In this document: positions 8,674 to 18,109 of the stretch, piece by piece
Numbering within the stretch: the first letter of the stretch is position 1
Layout: every line of letters starts with the position of its first letter
Assembly: GCA_014381725.1 (NCBI GenBank)
Contig: JACNLC010000046.1
Span: forward strand, 1 to 48,740
Direction of reading: 5' to 3'
Length of the DNA: 48,740 bases
DNA from: Fidelibacterota bacterium
Lineage (GTDB): Bacteria; Fidelibacterota; Marinisomatia; SCGC-AAA003-L08; JACNLC01
Translations under genes and position numbers: made by a program
The notes under the pieces: generated by a model
What the model saw: only the letters and a program-made list of their open reading frames with translations
Told to the model about the DNA's origin: nothing
The model's database searches: none

Positions 8674-9509
8674 ATTTGCTCCTTTTGGATAATTACAAGA
8701 CAAATCCATTCATCATCTCGCAGGATTTCTATAATATCAAAATTATATTTTTTACACTGATCTATAACCATTTTCTCATCAGATTCTAGCAATCCCGATA
8801 ACACAATCATACCTTTGGAATTTATCATTTTGGGAATTAGTTTCATAATTACATTCCTGTTGATATTCGCCAAAATTAAATTTTGAGAATAATCTTTCCA
8901 TTCAAGTGCATCTGAAACAAATAATTCCACTGAATTGTGGATATTGTTGAGTAGGAGATTTTCTGTGAAGTTCTCTTTACACACATGGTCATTTTCTACT
9001 GCATCCACTTTTCTTGCACCAAGTTTTGATGATGCAATCGCCAAAATTCCGCTACCGGTACCAATATCTAAAACGGAGTCACCAATGTCTAACATATTTG
9101 ATAATGCTTTGAGCATCAGTTTTGTGGTAAAATGATGCCCCGTTCCAAACGCCATTCCGGGACGAATTTTAATCACAACTTTTTCGGAGTATTCCTTTTT
9201 ATCCCAATCTGGAATAACAATCATCTCATCAGATACCCTAATCAGTTGAAAATTATCTTGCCAAGCAAGGTGCCTAGGTTCTGATTTAATAGTTACCTGT
9301 GTTGAAGTAAACTTAAACTGTTGTGAAAATTCAGTTATCAAATTTTCAACTTTATCTTTTATTGAAACCTCAAAATAAAACGACCAATTATCTTCATTTT
9401 TCATCATTCCGAGATAGTATTTTTGCAGGTGAGCATCAAGAATTTCTAAAATACTTTCTTCTGAAGTAATTGTTAACATTAACCACTTTTTGTTTTCTGT
9501 ACCAATCAT
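8670..9509 (-). CDS. prmA: Ribosomal protein L11 methyltransferase
   Basis: The 279-aa protein has the PrmA signature: RPGMAFGTGHHFTT, the SAM-binding loop DIGTGSGILAIASSKLGA, the acidic AVEND that binds the ribose, LILANIN, and SGLL near the C-terminus. PrmA trimethylates lysines and the N-terminus of ribosomal protein L11 in the cytoplasm. Length is close to that of other family members. Its ATG overlaps the stop of the glutaminyl cyclase gene by four bases (ATGA). Its presence in a T9SS operon is probably a matter of shared transcription and not of function. Confidence 0.93.
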   Translation of the reverse strand: MIGTENKKWLMLTITSEESILEILDAHLQKYYLGMMKNEDNWSFYFEVSIKDKVENLITEFSQQFKFTSTQVTIKSEPRHLAWQDNFQLIRVSDEMIVIPDWDKKEYSEKVVIKIRPGMAFGTGHHFTTKLMLKALSNMLDIGDSVLDIGTGSGILAIASSKLGARKVDAVENDHVCKENFTENLLLNNIHNSVELFVSDALEWKDYSQNLILANINRNVIMKLIPKMINSKGMIVLSGLLESDEKMVIDQCKKYNFDIIEILRDDEWICLVIIQKEQI

Positions 9510-10453
9510 TTTTGCAATTCCTCTTGATAAATCAATTCGATAATTACAGAACCTACAATCCCCAAGCTACGAGCAGAACAATTTTCAGGAATATCTTGTA
9601 GTGTATGCCAATAATTTATATCAGCATTCGGATATTGAAAATCAATAATATCAACTGCTGGAATTCCAGTATTATCAAACAAAACTTTGTGGTCATCAGT
9701 CACTGCGGACCCAAATAAATACTTAAATTCAATAAAACCTAAACTTGTAGCTATTGCCCAAATTTTAGTCACAACATCCGGTGCTTGTTGATATGAATTC
9801 CATTCAATCGGAATTTCCAACTCAGTATCACCAACCATATCCAAACAGACCGCATATTGCGGGTATGGTCTTGGAATTTTTTTCGAGAATAATTTCGTAC
9901 CTATACCAAAACCTGATGGATCACCAGCTTCACCCATATCTTCGCCATCAACAAATAATAAATCAACTCCGATATTTTCCAATGGATTTTCATCTAAAAT
10001 TTCTGCAATTGTCATTAAAACTGCAATTCCGCTAGCTCCATCATTAGCGCCAATTATTGGCTTGATCCTATTTTCAATTATTAAATCCTTATCAGCAATT
10101 TCTCGAGTATCCCAGTGAGCCATTAATAAAATTCTGTTTTCCATTGATGGATTGAATCTAGCAAAGATATTTGTTAATCTAACTGTATCATTTTTGATTG
10201 GATGTAAAGTTGTTTCGTTCATTACAATCAATTCATCTACTAGAGGATTAAGAAATTTCTGAAAATATTCTGCAGTTTTAGAATGTCCTTCCGAACCAGG
10301 GAATCGTGGGCCAAACTCACATTGTTTTTCTAAATATTCTATTGCTTTAGCTCCACTGAAATATGGGATATCCTGCGAAAAAACAGTACTCATTGCTAAC
10401 AAAAGTACAAAGAACTTTATAAAATTATAAACTATTTGATTTTTAACTATCAT
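9506..10453 (-). CDS. Glutaminyl-peptide cyclotransferase, M28 family
   Basis: The 315-aa product has a signal peptide (LLLAMSTVFS) with predicted cleavage before QDIPYFSG. It then shows the zinc-peptidase-fold motifs of bacterial and animal-type glutaminyl cyclases: FGPRFPGSEGH, LLMAHWDTRE, GANDGASG (metal Asp), LFVDGEDMGE (metal Glu), WNSYQQ, and INYWHTLQD (metal His). The enzyme converts N-terminal Gln of exported proteins to pyroglutamate. In Bacteroidetes the mature N-terminus after signal peptidase is often Gln, which this enzyme caps. Its ATG shares a base with the sprA stop (TAATG), so the two are translationally coupled. An aminopeptidase of the M28 family is the alternative, but the DGEDMGE and WHTLQD segments favour the cyclase. 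Confidence 0.83.
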   Translation of the reverse strand: MIVKNQIVYNFIKFFVLLLAMSTVFSQDIPYFSGAKAIEYLEKQCEFGPRFPGSEGHSKTAEYFQKFLNPLVDELIVMNETTLHPIKNDTVRLTNIFARFNPSMENRILLMAHWDTREIADKDLIIENRIKPIIGANDGASGIAVLMTIAEILDENPLENIGVDLLFVDGEDMGEAGDPSGFGIGTKLFSKKIPRPYPQYAVCLDMVGDTELEIPIEWNSYQQAPDVVTKIWAIATSLGFIEFKYLFGSAVTDDHKVLFDNTGIPAVDIIDFQYPNADINYWHTLQDIPENCSARSLGIVGSVIIELIYQEELQK

Positions 10454-13400
10454 TATCCTTGAATCTTGATATGCACATTAAATCCAAAATCTTTTTCATA
10501 CCGTGCTCCATTTATTAAATCATTGGAGTATTTATACATAAAATGAACACCTCCATTTACATATCTAGTAAAACTGTAAATTATTTTTGGTACAATCTCC
10601 CAAGATGTTTTGTGTAACTGTTCTACAAATATGCCGTTCACATCAGGTCTCAGTGTAATATCATCGTTATAAGATGAATTTATTTCAAACGAAATATCAT
10701 TTGAAATATCAAAATCACGAAAGAAAAATAATGGGATTGTAAATCCTCCTCTATGACTATATTTAATTTTCCCAGTTAAAGAATTCTTTATAATTCGGTC
10801 AGTTGTCGTTCCGCTATTTTTAATGTTAAGTGTGTGTTTAATATTAAAATTAATATCAACAGGTCTTCTACCTTTAGTTGTTGCAGTTAAGCCAAAAAGC
10901 GGAGAAAACACTCGAGAATAATCTGATGATTTTTGTTCCCCTTCTTGAAATGTTGTTGCCTTATCTCCGGTAAAATTATGACTTATTGACATTGATTTTA
11001 GAATTTTGTTTAAGAAAGGTAATTTTTCCATACCCGACCAATTAACTCCCCAGTTAATAAAAGGTAATCCATCTTCACCGTTATTACCAATTGGGAAATA
11101 TGATGTCTTTTTTGTTTCAGTTTCTTGCCCACCAGACTGAATAGTCAAAGTAGAATTATCCTTATATTGAAATGTTGTATTGATTTTAGATGTAATTCTC
11201 GCTCCTGAGCTTAATGACAAGTCATTAGTGTATTTATGCGAAAATCCAGGAATCCCAGATAAATGGTAAGGTAAATCCGTAGAATCTACTAACCCAAATC
11301 TGAAATCATAACTTGGATGGCCATCAAGATTACTAAAACTATGATTTAAGTTCTTTTTGTAATTAACGGATAATGGAGACAGCTTAGATGCCAAAAAGTG
11401 AATTGGCTTGAAAATTAATGCTAAAACTTTATTCTGAGTTTCTTCACCACTTGATTGTGAACTTTGTGATGACCCACGACCTCTACCCGATCTTCCTGAA
11501 GAGCTGCTAGAACCTCCCGGTTTGTAGATTAACTCGACTAGGTCTTTTGGAGTGATGTTCACACTTGCACTAAAAGCATTTGTTGAACTGACATTTGATG
11601 AACGCAATGTATCTACTATAGAATTTAGCTTCCAAGTGTATGATGAGTTATAAGTTAGTTTTGGTTTTAACCACTTTAGGTAATCTGGAGAAAATGTATT
11701 GTTCAAACTCTCTGAAATATTGGTTACAATTCCTGGAGACATTTTTTGAGCAAAAAATATTTTATTGTTCATATACTCAACGAGATCACTTTCAATATTC
11801 TTAGTGTACGATGATGTGAAACTCTTAGTAAACTGTTGTGTTAATGAAAAATTCCTTGTCATTTTGAAACTTGGTCGCTCTGTAATTGTACCAGCTCTTT
11901 GTTCTTCAATTTCATTAAAATCTTTTAGAGCTATTTTTGCTGACCATTTTTTTGGTGACCAATAAATTCTTGAATCTGAAATTACATCACCAATTAGTGG
12001 TACTTTTTTCATAAACGAAAATGGTCTCCAATAATTTTCATTACTGAATGAATACGAATATGAAATATCTCCTTTATAATCTTGCTTGAATTTATTCCTT
12101 ATTTGAGTATTGGAACTAAAAGAATGAATAGCTGACAAATGTATAGAAAGTTTATCAATCGTATATTTTGGGAGCCAGTGGTCACTTCTAGAAGTTTTAC
12201 TAAATGATGTAGATACGGATACAGTACTTGATTTAGTTTTAACTGAATCTGGTGCATCTGAAATAGAACCAAGCAAAATGTCCGAACCTGGTTTATATTT
12301 TGGTGAAGTTACATTGCTTGAGTAATTTATTGTAATTGGAGTTTTTATGCCCCAAGAAGATGGTAAAAACAAATTTGGATTAAACTTTGTATTGATAGAG
12401 TATTTTTCGTTTGTGCTGCCATTTCCTAAATGTTCTTGCAGTCTGTGAAATTCAGCATCGGTTTTTTCATATGATGATGTAACACTCATTAGATCGGCCA
12501 TTTCTAGCATACCATAAAATCGCATTGCCCGACCTTTTTCCCTTTTAACTTCTGTCATTCGCAATTCATCAATTAGGACTTCTCCATATATTCTATCATC
12601 TCCTGTATTCTGGACTCCAACTATAACATATTCAATTCTGTCAATTGATGGTTTCCCTTTAATTCGCACTTTTCTCCAAGAATTACCAATTACCTCATAC
12701 CATTCGCAAATGCCTGATATTTCATCACAAAAATTTGGTGGCACATCTCTGTATCCATTTCCATTTTCATCTTCAAATTCTTCGCAACCTAGATCATTAC
12801 AATCAAAAACCAAATTAAATTCATCACCTTCGGGATTTACTATTGAATCAAAATTATCATTATTTGGGTCTTCAGGATTTGCTGATTTATCAATCAAAAC
12901 AGTTTCCCCTAATTCTAAATAATATTCGAAAGTTAGAGAATCCAAACATTCACCCCAACCATTTTCAAATTCGCTAAAGCAACCATCCAAACCGGTGTCA
13001 TAAAATGGTTCTGCATCGGTTATACTGAGTTTATAAGAGGATAATCCTGCAATATCAATATTGATATGATTGCGAGGATCCCAACCATCGTTTGTTAAGA
13101 GTACATCTTCATATATTGGTTGAATAATTTCATAGTATTTATCTTCATCTTGACCAAACTTGAACATCATTTGCACATAAACTGAATCGTCATCAATCCA
13201 ATCTCCGCCTGTTTCTTCAGGTTTACCTGATACAAACATTTCCATATTTTTATACGCAAAGAAATTCTGTCTTTTACTCGTAGGAATTTCAATAACTTTT
13301 TTAATTGCTACTAATGAGTCTGCACCTATACCCCCCTCGTTAAAATCTAGTACAAGCGATTGTTCTTTTTCATAAACACCATAGTATTCGTCGTATTCTA

Positions 13401-16400
13401 CAACTACTCCAGGTGGTGATTTATATTCTGTATTTTCTTCAGTATTTGTTACAGCAACAGAAAATGTCGTGTCTGGAACAAAAATCATACTATCGAGTGA
13501 TGCTACACCAAGTTCTTCCCATTCGTTACCTATAATTTCGAATTTTGCAATTTTTATTGCTTCTTCTGTTGTTGTTTCAAAATTATTTGCCCAAAGACGA
13601 ATAAATTTAACTTCTGTCCATTCTACATCAGCTCCATCTGATTTTTCAAAATCAGAAAGCAATATTCTATATAGTTTCCATCCAGGACCGCCTTCAGTAA
13701 CTGGTAAATCAATTTTCGGTTTTAATTCATAAGTGAAATAACCATTCCTGAAATTGGGACTGTAATCCTTATTTAAATCTTCTGTATCAGGAAGAGTGTA
13801 TCCTGCTGATTGACCATTTCCCTCAGTACCATTGATTTGGCTATAATCAGAACTGCCTTCGGTATAGTGCCAATTATCACCATTTGGATCACCTGTTAAA
13901 TTGGGTGGATTATCAAAATCACATCCACCGTCTCCAACTTCATATTCGTCAGTACAGCCATCGAGCCCAGTATCTTCCCCTTCGTCAAGAGCATCATTCC
14001 CTCTGTTCCCAAAAATCAATTCATCTTCAGTATCCAAACTCCCATTATTGTTTATATCTTCACTAATGTATCCAATATCAATATGAAGAGTCAAATCATC
14101 ATTTTGCACATCTTCAGAATTAAGCCAAATATCCAAATATTTACTGTTACTTTGATCATAATCGCTGGAATACAATGAAGTAGTTATACCATTCCAGCTG
14201 TCAGAATTCCCAGATTCAGATTCTATATAAGTATTCAAAACTAGAATTCTTGTAGTGTTATTTTGTGCAACTGTTGATGTTTGTTGATTAGGCCAAATTT
14301 CTTTAGTTTCAATTTCATAATATGGATTATACCACGACATTTTTATTCTATCATCAATGAATTCACCTTCAGGTGGAGATGCCATTTTCCAAAGTTTTTG
14401 TTGAAGATTTATAGAAGTTGTGCGTTTTGACGATTCAAAGTCGTCAATAAATGCTTGCCCTAAAGGATTTGGATTTGGAATAACTTCAGCATATTCTCCT
14501 TCGAACATAAATCTTGATGTTTTAGTAGTTTCAATAAATGGTAACCAATCTACAGCTCTAGTTAAAAAATCAAAATTCTTTTGATATTTTCCATTTATGT
14601 CCCAAATAAAATTTTGAATTGGTTCGTAGCCAATATCCACTTTTTCATCTGTAATTGACTGATTGTAGTACAGGGCAGTAAAACCTATAAACGCATCGTC
14701 AGAAAAATCGTATTGCAATCGAGTTCCAGCCATTATTTTTTTGTCAAATGATACAATTTCATTTTCTTCAAAAGTAACAGCTATGTCATTAGTTGGGTCT
14801 AAAGCATCAGGATTTAAAAAATTGAGAGTTCCAGAAAAACCATCGATCGTATAATCAACACCTTCAACTAAAGTTTGTCCATTTAGCTTAACTTCTGCAC
14901 TTCCCTCTTTGTATAGAAAACCAAGTTCTAAAGAAGCCGGTCGTTGCGAAGAAGATTTTACTTTTAGAATAAACTCATGTTCAGCTGAAATATCTTGTGT
15001 GTTTGTAGAGTAATACATTGATGGCCCAGAATCCTCGTCATCGGAAAAATCACCATCGGGATCGTTAAGAGGAGTATCAAAAATTTCGTTCAACTCAGAA
15101 TTATTATTCCCCCAATATAAGTCGCCATTATCGTAGGGAGTTCCATCTGGATAAGTTCTTGGATTGTTATCATAAGAGAATGGTAAATAATTTGGGAAGA
15201 ATAAAAATCCTCTACTAAAATCAATGATATTTACAAACTGTTTATCTATTATCCCATCTGGAACAGCTACGCCAGATTCGTCTTGCGTATCCAACCCAAA
15301 TAATTCCAAAAATGATGTACCGTTTGGGCTGTAAGTTTCAATACCTTCTTCACCTTTTTCATGAACAATTTCAAGTTCAAATCCATCGGGATTAATATTC
15401 ATCGAACCAAGAGAATATACATTCTTCATCATCAACGGCCAAGTCGCTTTTGATGCTGTGGCTGTACCATCAGATTTAAGAAGTTTTAATGTGATTTCAG
15501 TATCCCATATCCCATTATTATTTAAATCTTCAAATGGTTCCCCAGCTTCCCATTCCTCACTTCCATCAAGATCTGTGTATGGTTCACCTGAGTATTGGAG
15601 ATAATCTATATTACCAATAGGAGGTAACCCACTCGGAGTAATATCCTGAGATTCGGAATCTCTCGTTCCGATAGTGTAAGCTATTCCAACAGCATCAGTA
15701 CTACCAACCGTAATAAGGCGGATATATCCCAAAAGCTGATTTATCTCATAATCAACATCTCGAACAAGACGCACCCAATCACCAGATTCTGTAATACTAT
15801 TATTCTCATATGGTCCGGTAGTTGGATCTAAATAAGCTGTTCCGTAAATTTTTCCAGAAACATTTGCAGATGTTCTTTTGTAAACTTCAAATCTTTCAAT
15901 TACTCTATTTGGATTATATGAATGTGAAAAATCAGAATTCAAAGGATAATACAAATTTTTGAAATCCTCATCAATAAAGTAAAAGTTTTTAGAAAAATTA
16001 TTGTCATCAATAGTAAATTCTTGTGCTGTCCCTCCAACAGGAAGATCCACTCTTGATTTTTTCACTTTTTCTTGAGATGCAATTGTAGTTATAGACAAAG
16101 GTCCCAACTGATTCTTTAATTTGATCCCAAAAAGTCCTTCACTTTTACTACCACTTTGATTTACAAATTTCGTTCCTGTTAATGACAAATTTATATTTCC
16201 GGCTTCGATGGATTGAAGAATTCTATCTTCATCTGCTTCGTATTTAATTAGCATATCATTTTCCCAAGAAAATGTAGATTCAGAATTTTGTTTGACTAAA
16301 ATTGATATATTTCCAATATTACCTTCAATATCAAAATTTTGTTGCTGTTCAAAATCTAAATCCCAAGTTTTTCCTTCTTGAAAACTGGTTTGTGTTTTTT

Positions 16401-16932
16401 CTTGGTCTTGAAAAATAACCTTCCCCGACATATCAATTCCACCTTTGATGCTAAGCGATACTTCATGTCCAGCGACTGCTGTATCAACAATTTTCCAGGA
16501 TTTGCCAGCTCCTCTCGGTCCTATATCCTTTTTTATATCAGTTAATTTTTTGACAATTTTTTCACGAAATGCAGTTTGGAAATTTCTTTTGAATGATGTT
16601 TTTGCATACCACTTATAATTTACAACAATAGGAATTCTGAATATACTACCATCAAAAGTTTCTTCGATGATGAATGCATCGGTGTTTATTGCTGTTAAAT
16701 ATTCCGTTTTGAGTTTATTAATTTTATAATCCAATAAAAATGTGTTCCACAAGGAATCTGAAGTAACAAAACTCAAAGTTTGAGGATGATATTCAAATGG
16801 TTTTATAACACGATTTAGAAAATCTGGTTGATTTAAAGGAAAGGATCTTCCTTCGTTCGTAGTTTCAGCAAATAAAATTTCCCCAAACAACAAAATTGCT
16901 AGGTACACCATACCTGCAAGATATTTTATCAT
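10453..16932 (-). CDS. sprA: SprA, outer-membrane translocon of the type IX secretion system
   Basis: From the ATG at 16932 the product is 2159 aa. A GTG 33 bases upstream would add 11 residues, but the ATG gives a better signal peptide (MIKYLAGMVYLAILLFGEIL). SprA is a very large barrel that passes folded T9SS substrates through the outer membrane. Family features seen are GPRGAGKSWKIVD and VSLSIKGGIDMSGKV near residues 150-180, FVEQLHKTSWEIVPKI near the end, an EFEVYKRT-type segment in the first third, and an aromatic-rich C-terminal half. It is slightly shorter than typical Bacteroidetes SprA. The middle carries acidic, Cys-containing insertions (DLNNNGIWDTE, DINNNGSLDTED, DTGLDGCTDEYE, DTGLDGCFSEFE) that look like calcium-binding loops, and a Ser/Arg/Gly low-complexity stretch (SSSSGRSGRGRGSSQSSQSS) near residue 1800. 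Confidence 0.9.
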   Translation of the reverse strand: MIKYLAGMVYLAILLFGEILFAETTNEGRSFPLNQPDFLNRVIKPFEYHPQTLSFVTSDSLWNTFLLDYKINKLKTEYLTAINTDAFIIEETFDGSIFRIPIVVNYKWYAKTSFKRNFQTAFREKIVKKLTDIKKDIGPRGAGKSWKIVDTAVAGHEVSLSIKGGIDMSGKVIFQDQEKTQTSFQEGKTWDLDFEQQQNFDIEGNIGNISILVKQNSESTFSWENDMLIKYEADEDRILQSIEAGNINLSLTGTKFVNQSGSKSEGLFGIKLKNQLGPLSITTIASQEKVKKSRVDLPVGGTAQEFTIDDNNFSKNFYFIDEDFKNLYYPLNSDFSHSYNPNRVIERFEVYKRTSANVSGKIYGTAYLDPTTGPYENNSITESGDWVRLVRDVDYEINQLLGYIRLITVGSTDAVGIAYTIGTRDSESQDITPSGLPPIGNIDYLQYSGEPYTDLDGSEEWEAGEPFEDLNNNGIWDTEITLKLLKSDGTATASKATWPLMMKNVYSLGSMNINPDGFELEIVHEKGEEGIETYSPNGTSFLELFGLDTQDESGVAVPDGIIDKQFVNIIDFSRGFLFFPNYLPFSYDNNPRTYPDGTPYDNGDLYWGNNNSELNEIFDTPLNDPDGDFSDDEDSGPSMYYSTNTQDISAEHEFILKVKSSSQRPASLELGFLYKEGSAEVKLNGQTLVEGVDYTIDGFSGTLNFLNPDALDPTNDIAVTFEENEIVSFDKKIMAGTRLQYDFSDDAFIGFTALYYNQSITDEKVDIGYEPIQNFIWDINGKYQKNFDFLTRAVDWLPFIETTKTSRFMFEGEYAEVIPNPNPLGQAFIDDFESSKRTTSINLQQKLWKMASPPEGEFIDDRIKMSWYNPYYEIETKEIWPNQQTSTVAQNNTTRILVLNTYIESESGNSDSWNGITTSLYSSDYDQSNSKYLDIWLNSEDVQNDDLTLHIDIGYISEDINNNGSLDTEDELIFGNRGNDALDEGEDTGLDGCTDEYEVGDGGCDFDNPPNLTGDPNGDNWHYTEGSSDYSQINGTEGNGQSAGYTLPDTEDLNKDYSPNFRNGYFTYELKPKIDLPVTEGGPGWKLYRILLSDFEKSDGADVEWTEVKFIRLWANNFETTTEEAIKIAKFEIIGNEWEELGVASLDSMIFVPDTTFSVAVTNTEENTEYKSPPGVVVEYDEYYGVYEKEQSLVLDFNEGGIGADSLVAIKKVIEIPTSKRQNFFAYKNMEMFVSGKPEETGGDWIDDDSVYVQMMFKFGQDEDKYYEIIQPIYEDVLLTNDGWDPRNHINIDIAGLSSYKLSITDAEPFYDTGLDGCFSEFENGWGECLDSLTFEYYLELGETVLIDKSANPEDPNNDNFDSIVNPEGDEFNLVFDCNDLGCEEFEDENGNGYRDVPPNFCDEISGICEWYEVIGNSWRKVRIKGKPSIDRIEYVIVGVQNTGDDRIYGEVLIDELRMTEVKREKGRAMRFYGMLEMADLMSVTSSYEKTDAEFHRLQEHLGNGSTNEKYSINTKFNPNLFLPSSWGIKTPITINYSSNVTSPKYKPGSDILLGSISDAPDSVKTKSSTVSVSTSFSKTSRSDHWLPKYTIDKLSIHLSAIHSFSSNTQIRNKFKQDYKGDISYSYSFSNENYWRPFSFMKKVPLIGDVISDSRIYWSPKKWSAKIALKDFNEIEEQRAGTITERPSFKMTRNFSLTQQFTKSFTSSYTKNIESDLVEYMNNKIFFAQKMSPGIVTNISESLNNTFSPDYLKWLKPKLTYNSSYTWKLNSIVDTLRSSNVSSTNAFSASVNITPKDLVELIYKPGGSSSSSGRSGRGRGSSQSSQSSGEETQNKVLALIFKPIHFLASKLSPLSVNYKKNLNHSFSNLDGHPSYDFRFGLVDSTDLPYHLSGIPGFSHKYTNDLSLSSGARITSKINTTFQYKDNSTLTIQSGGQETETKKTSYFPIGNNGEDGLPFINWGVNWSGMEKLPFLNKILKSMSISHNFTGDKATTFQEGEQKSSDYSRVFSPLFGLTATTKGRRPVDINFNIKHTLNIKNSGTTTDRIIKNSLTGKIKYSHRGGFTIPLFFFRDFDISNDISFEINSSYNDDITLRPDVNGIFVEQLHKTSWEIVPKIIYSFTRYVNGGVHFMYKYSNDLINGARYEKDFGFNVHIKIQG

Positions 16933-16980
16933 GTAGAAATTTTTTAGCTTAGCATAGATAAACACTGTAGCAGTAAATCG

Positions 16981-17616
16981 CTAGGCATTCTCCTTATTGG
17001 GTGTGGATATTTTTGAGTCTGTGAAAATAGAAAATTCCCGTTGCAATAATTGCTTCATTTTTCTAATAGCATTTCCTCTATGGGAAATTTTTCCTTTTTC
17101 ATTTTCAGTCATTTCAGCAAAAGTTTGATCATATACAGATATATAAAATACAGGATCATACCCGAAACCACCAAATCCTTTAAGATTTTCGGTTATGTGT
17201 CCTTCTACGCATCCTTCTGTAATGAGTTCCGTAGAACCATCTGTAAAAGCAACTATTGTGCGAAATCTAGCTGTTCTTTTATCGTAAGGAACACCTTGCA
17301 TTTCCAAAAGTAATTTTGATACATTATCCTTATAAGAACAACTAACACCAGCATAGCGAGCTGAATAAACTCCAGGCCTTCCGTTTAGTGCATCAACTTC
17401 CAATCCGGTATCGTCAGCAATTGCGGGAAGTCCAGTTAGTCTGTTAACTGTCATCGCTTTGAATTTTGCGTTTTCTTCCAAAGTTTTTCCATCCTCTGGG
17501 ATTTCACCTATTTCCGGAAAATCATCCAAAGTTAAAATCTGCAATCCTAATGAATTAAGAAGGAGCTGTAATTCTTTCCGTTTGTTTTTATTGTGTGTTG
17601 CTAATACAATTTTCAT
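16981..17616 (-). CDS. rdgB: XTP/dITP pyrophosphatase (RdgB/HAM1 family)
   Basis: The 211-aa protein shows the full HAM1 pattern: ATHNKNKRKEL at the N-terminus, EENAKFKA, ADDTGLEVDALNGRPGVYSARYAG in the centre, GFGYDPVF, TFAEMTENEKGKISHRGNA near the C-terminus. The enzyme hydrolyses non-canonical purine triphosphates (ITP, dITP, XTP) to monophosphates and keeps them out of DNA and RNA. A short non-conserved tail of about 15 residues follows the family core. It is the first gene of the sprA operon, 48 bp upstream of the chosen sprA start, and its promoter must lie in the AT-rich 185 bp before the tRNA. Confidence 0.95.
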   Translation of the reverse strand: MKIVLATHNKNKRKELQLLLNSLGLQILTLDDFPEIGEIPEDGKTLEENAKFKAMTVNRLTGLPAIADDTGLEVDALNGRPGVYSARYAGVSCSYKDNVSKLLLEMQGVPYDKRTARFRTIVAFTDGSTELITEGCVEGHITENLKGFGGFGYDPVFYISVYDQTFAEMTENEKGKISHRGNAIRKMKQLLQREFSIFTDSKISTPNKENA

Positions 17617-17801
17617 TTATTAAATCCAAAATACTCTACAAAATTACACATTATTAAGTATGGAGTAAAATGAATAATATTGAAAAGTAATTTAGATAAA
17701 ATCAACTAAATTTTGTAAAAATAAAATTTTTGTATGTTCAATACCATAAACTGTTTATAAATTTGCAGGCTCTGAAATTAACAATTTAGTTGATTTTGAG
17801 T
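17617..17801. promoter_or_regulatory. Divergent promoter region between rdgB and tRNA-Phe
   Basis: This 185-bp, very AT-rich segment must drive both the minus-strand rdgB-sprA operon and the plus-strand tRNA. Several TATAAA- and TAAAAT-like hexamers are present, but base composition makes them common, so I do not assign specific boxes. Confidence 0.4.
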
Positions 17802-17874
<73 letters not shown>

Positions 17875-17880
17875 CAAACC

Positions 17881-17912
17881 AAAACCCCTTGGAGTAATCT
17901 GAGGGGTTTTTT
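17881..17912 (+). terminator. Rho-independent terminator after tRNA-Phe
   Basis: The stem AAAACCCCT/AGGGGTTTT (17881-17889 with 17902-17910) encloses a 12-nt loop and runs into a T tract, seven bases after the tRNA. Confidence 0.85.
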
Positions 17913-18109
17913 ATTCGAATAAAATTATATACACTATGACTTACAGAATTGAATAATAATCGTTTAATGTAATAGACAGTTAAAGGATACTCTACTTAAA
18001 ACAAAGTTTACATCGCATTAAATCACTTGTTAAAAATATTCTTTCTTAATGTTATTTTGCCTTAATCTAATATTCCTTGTAAATTTTGGTAGTTATTAGA
18101 GAGATATTT

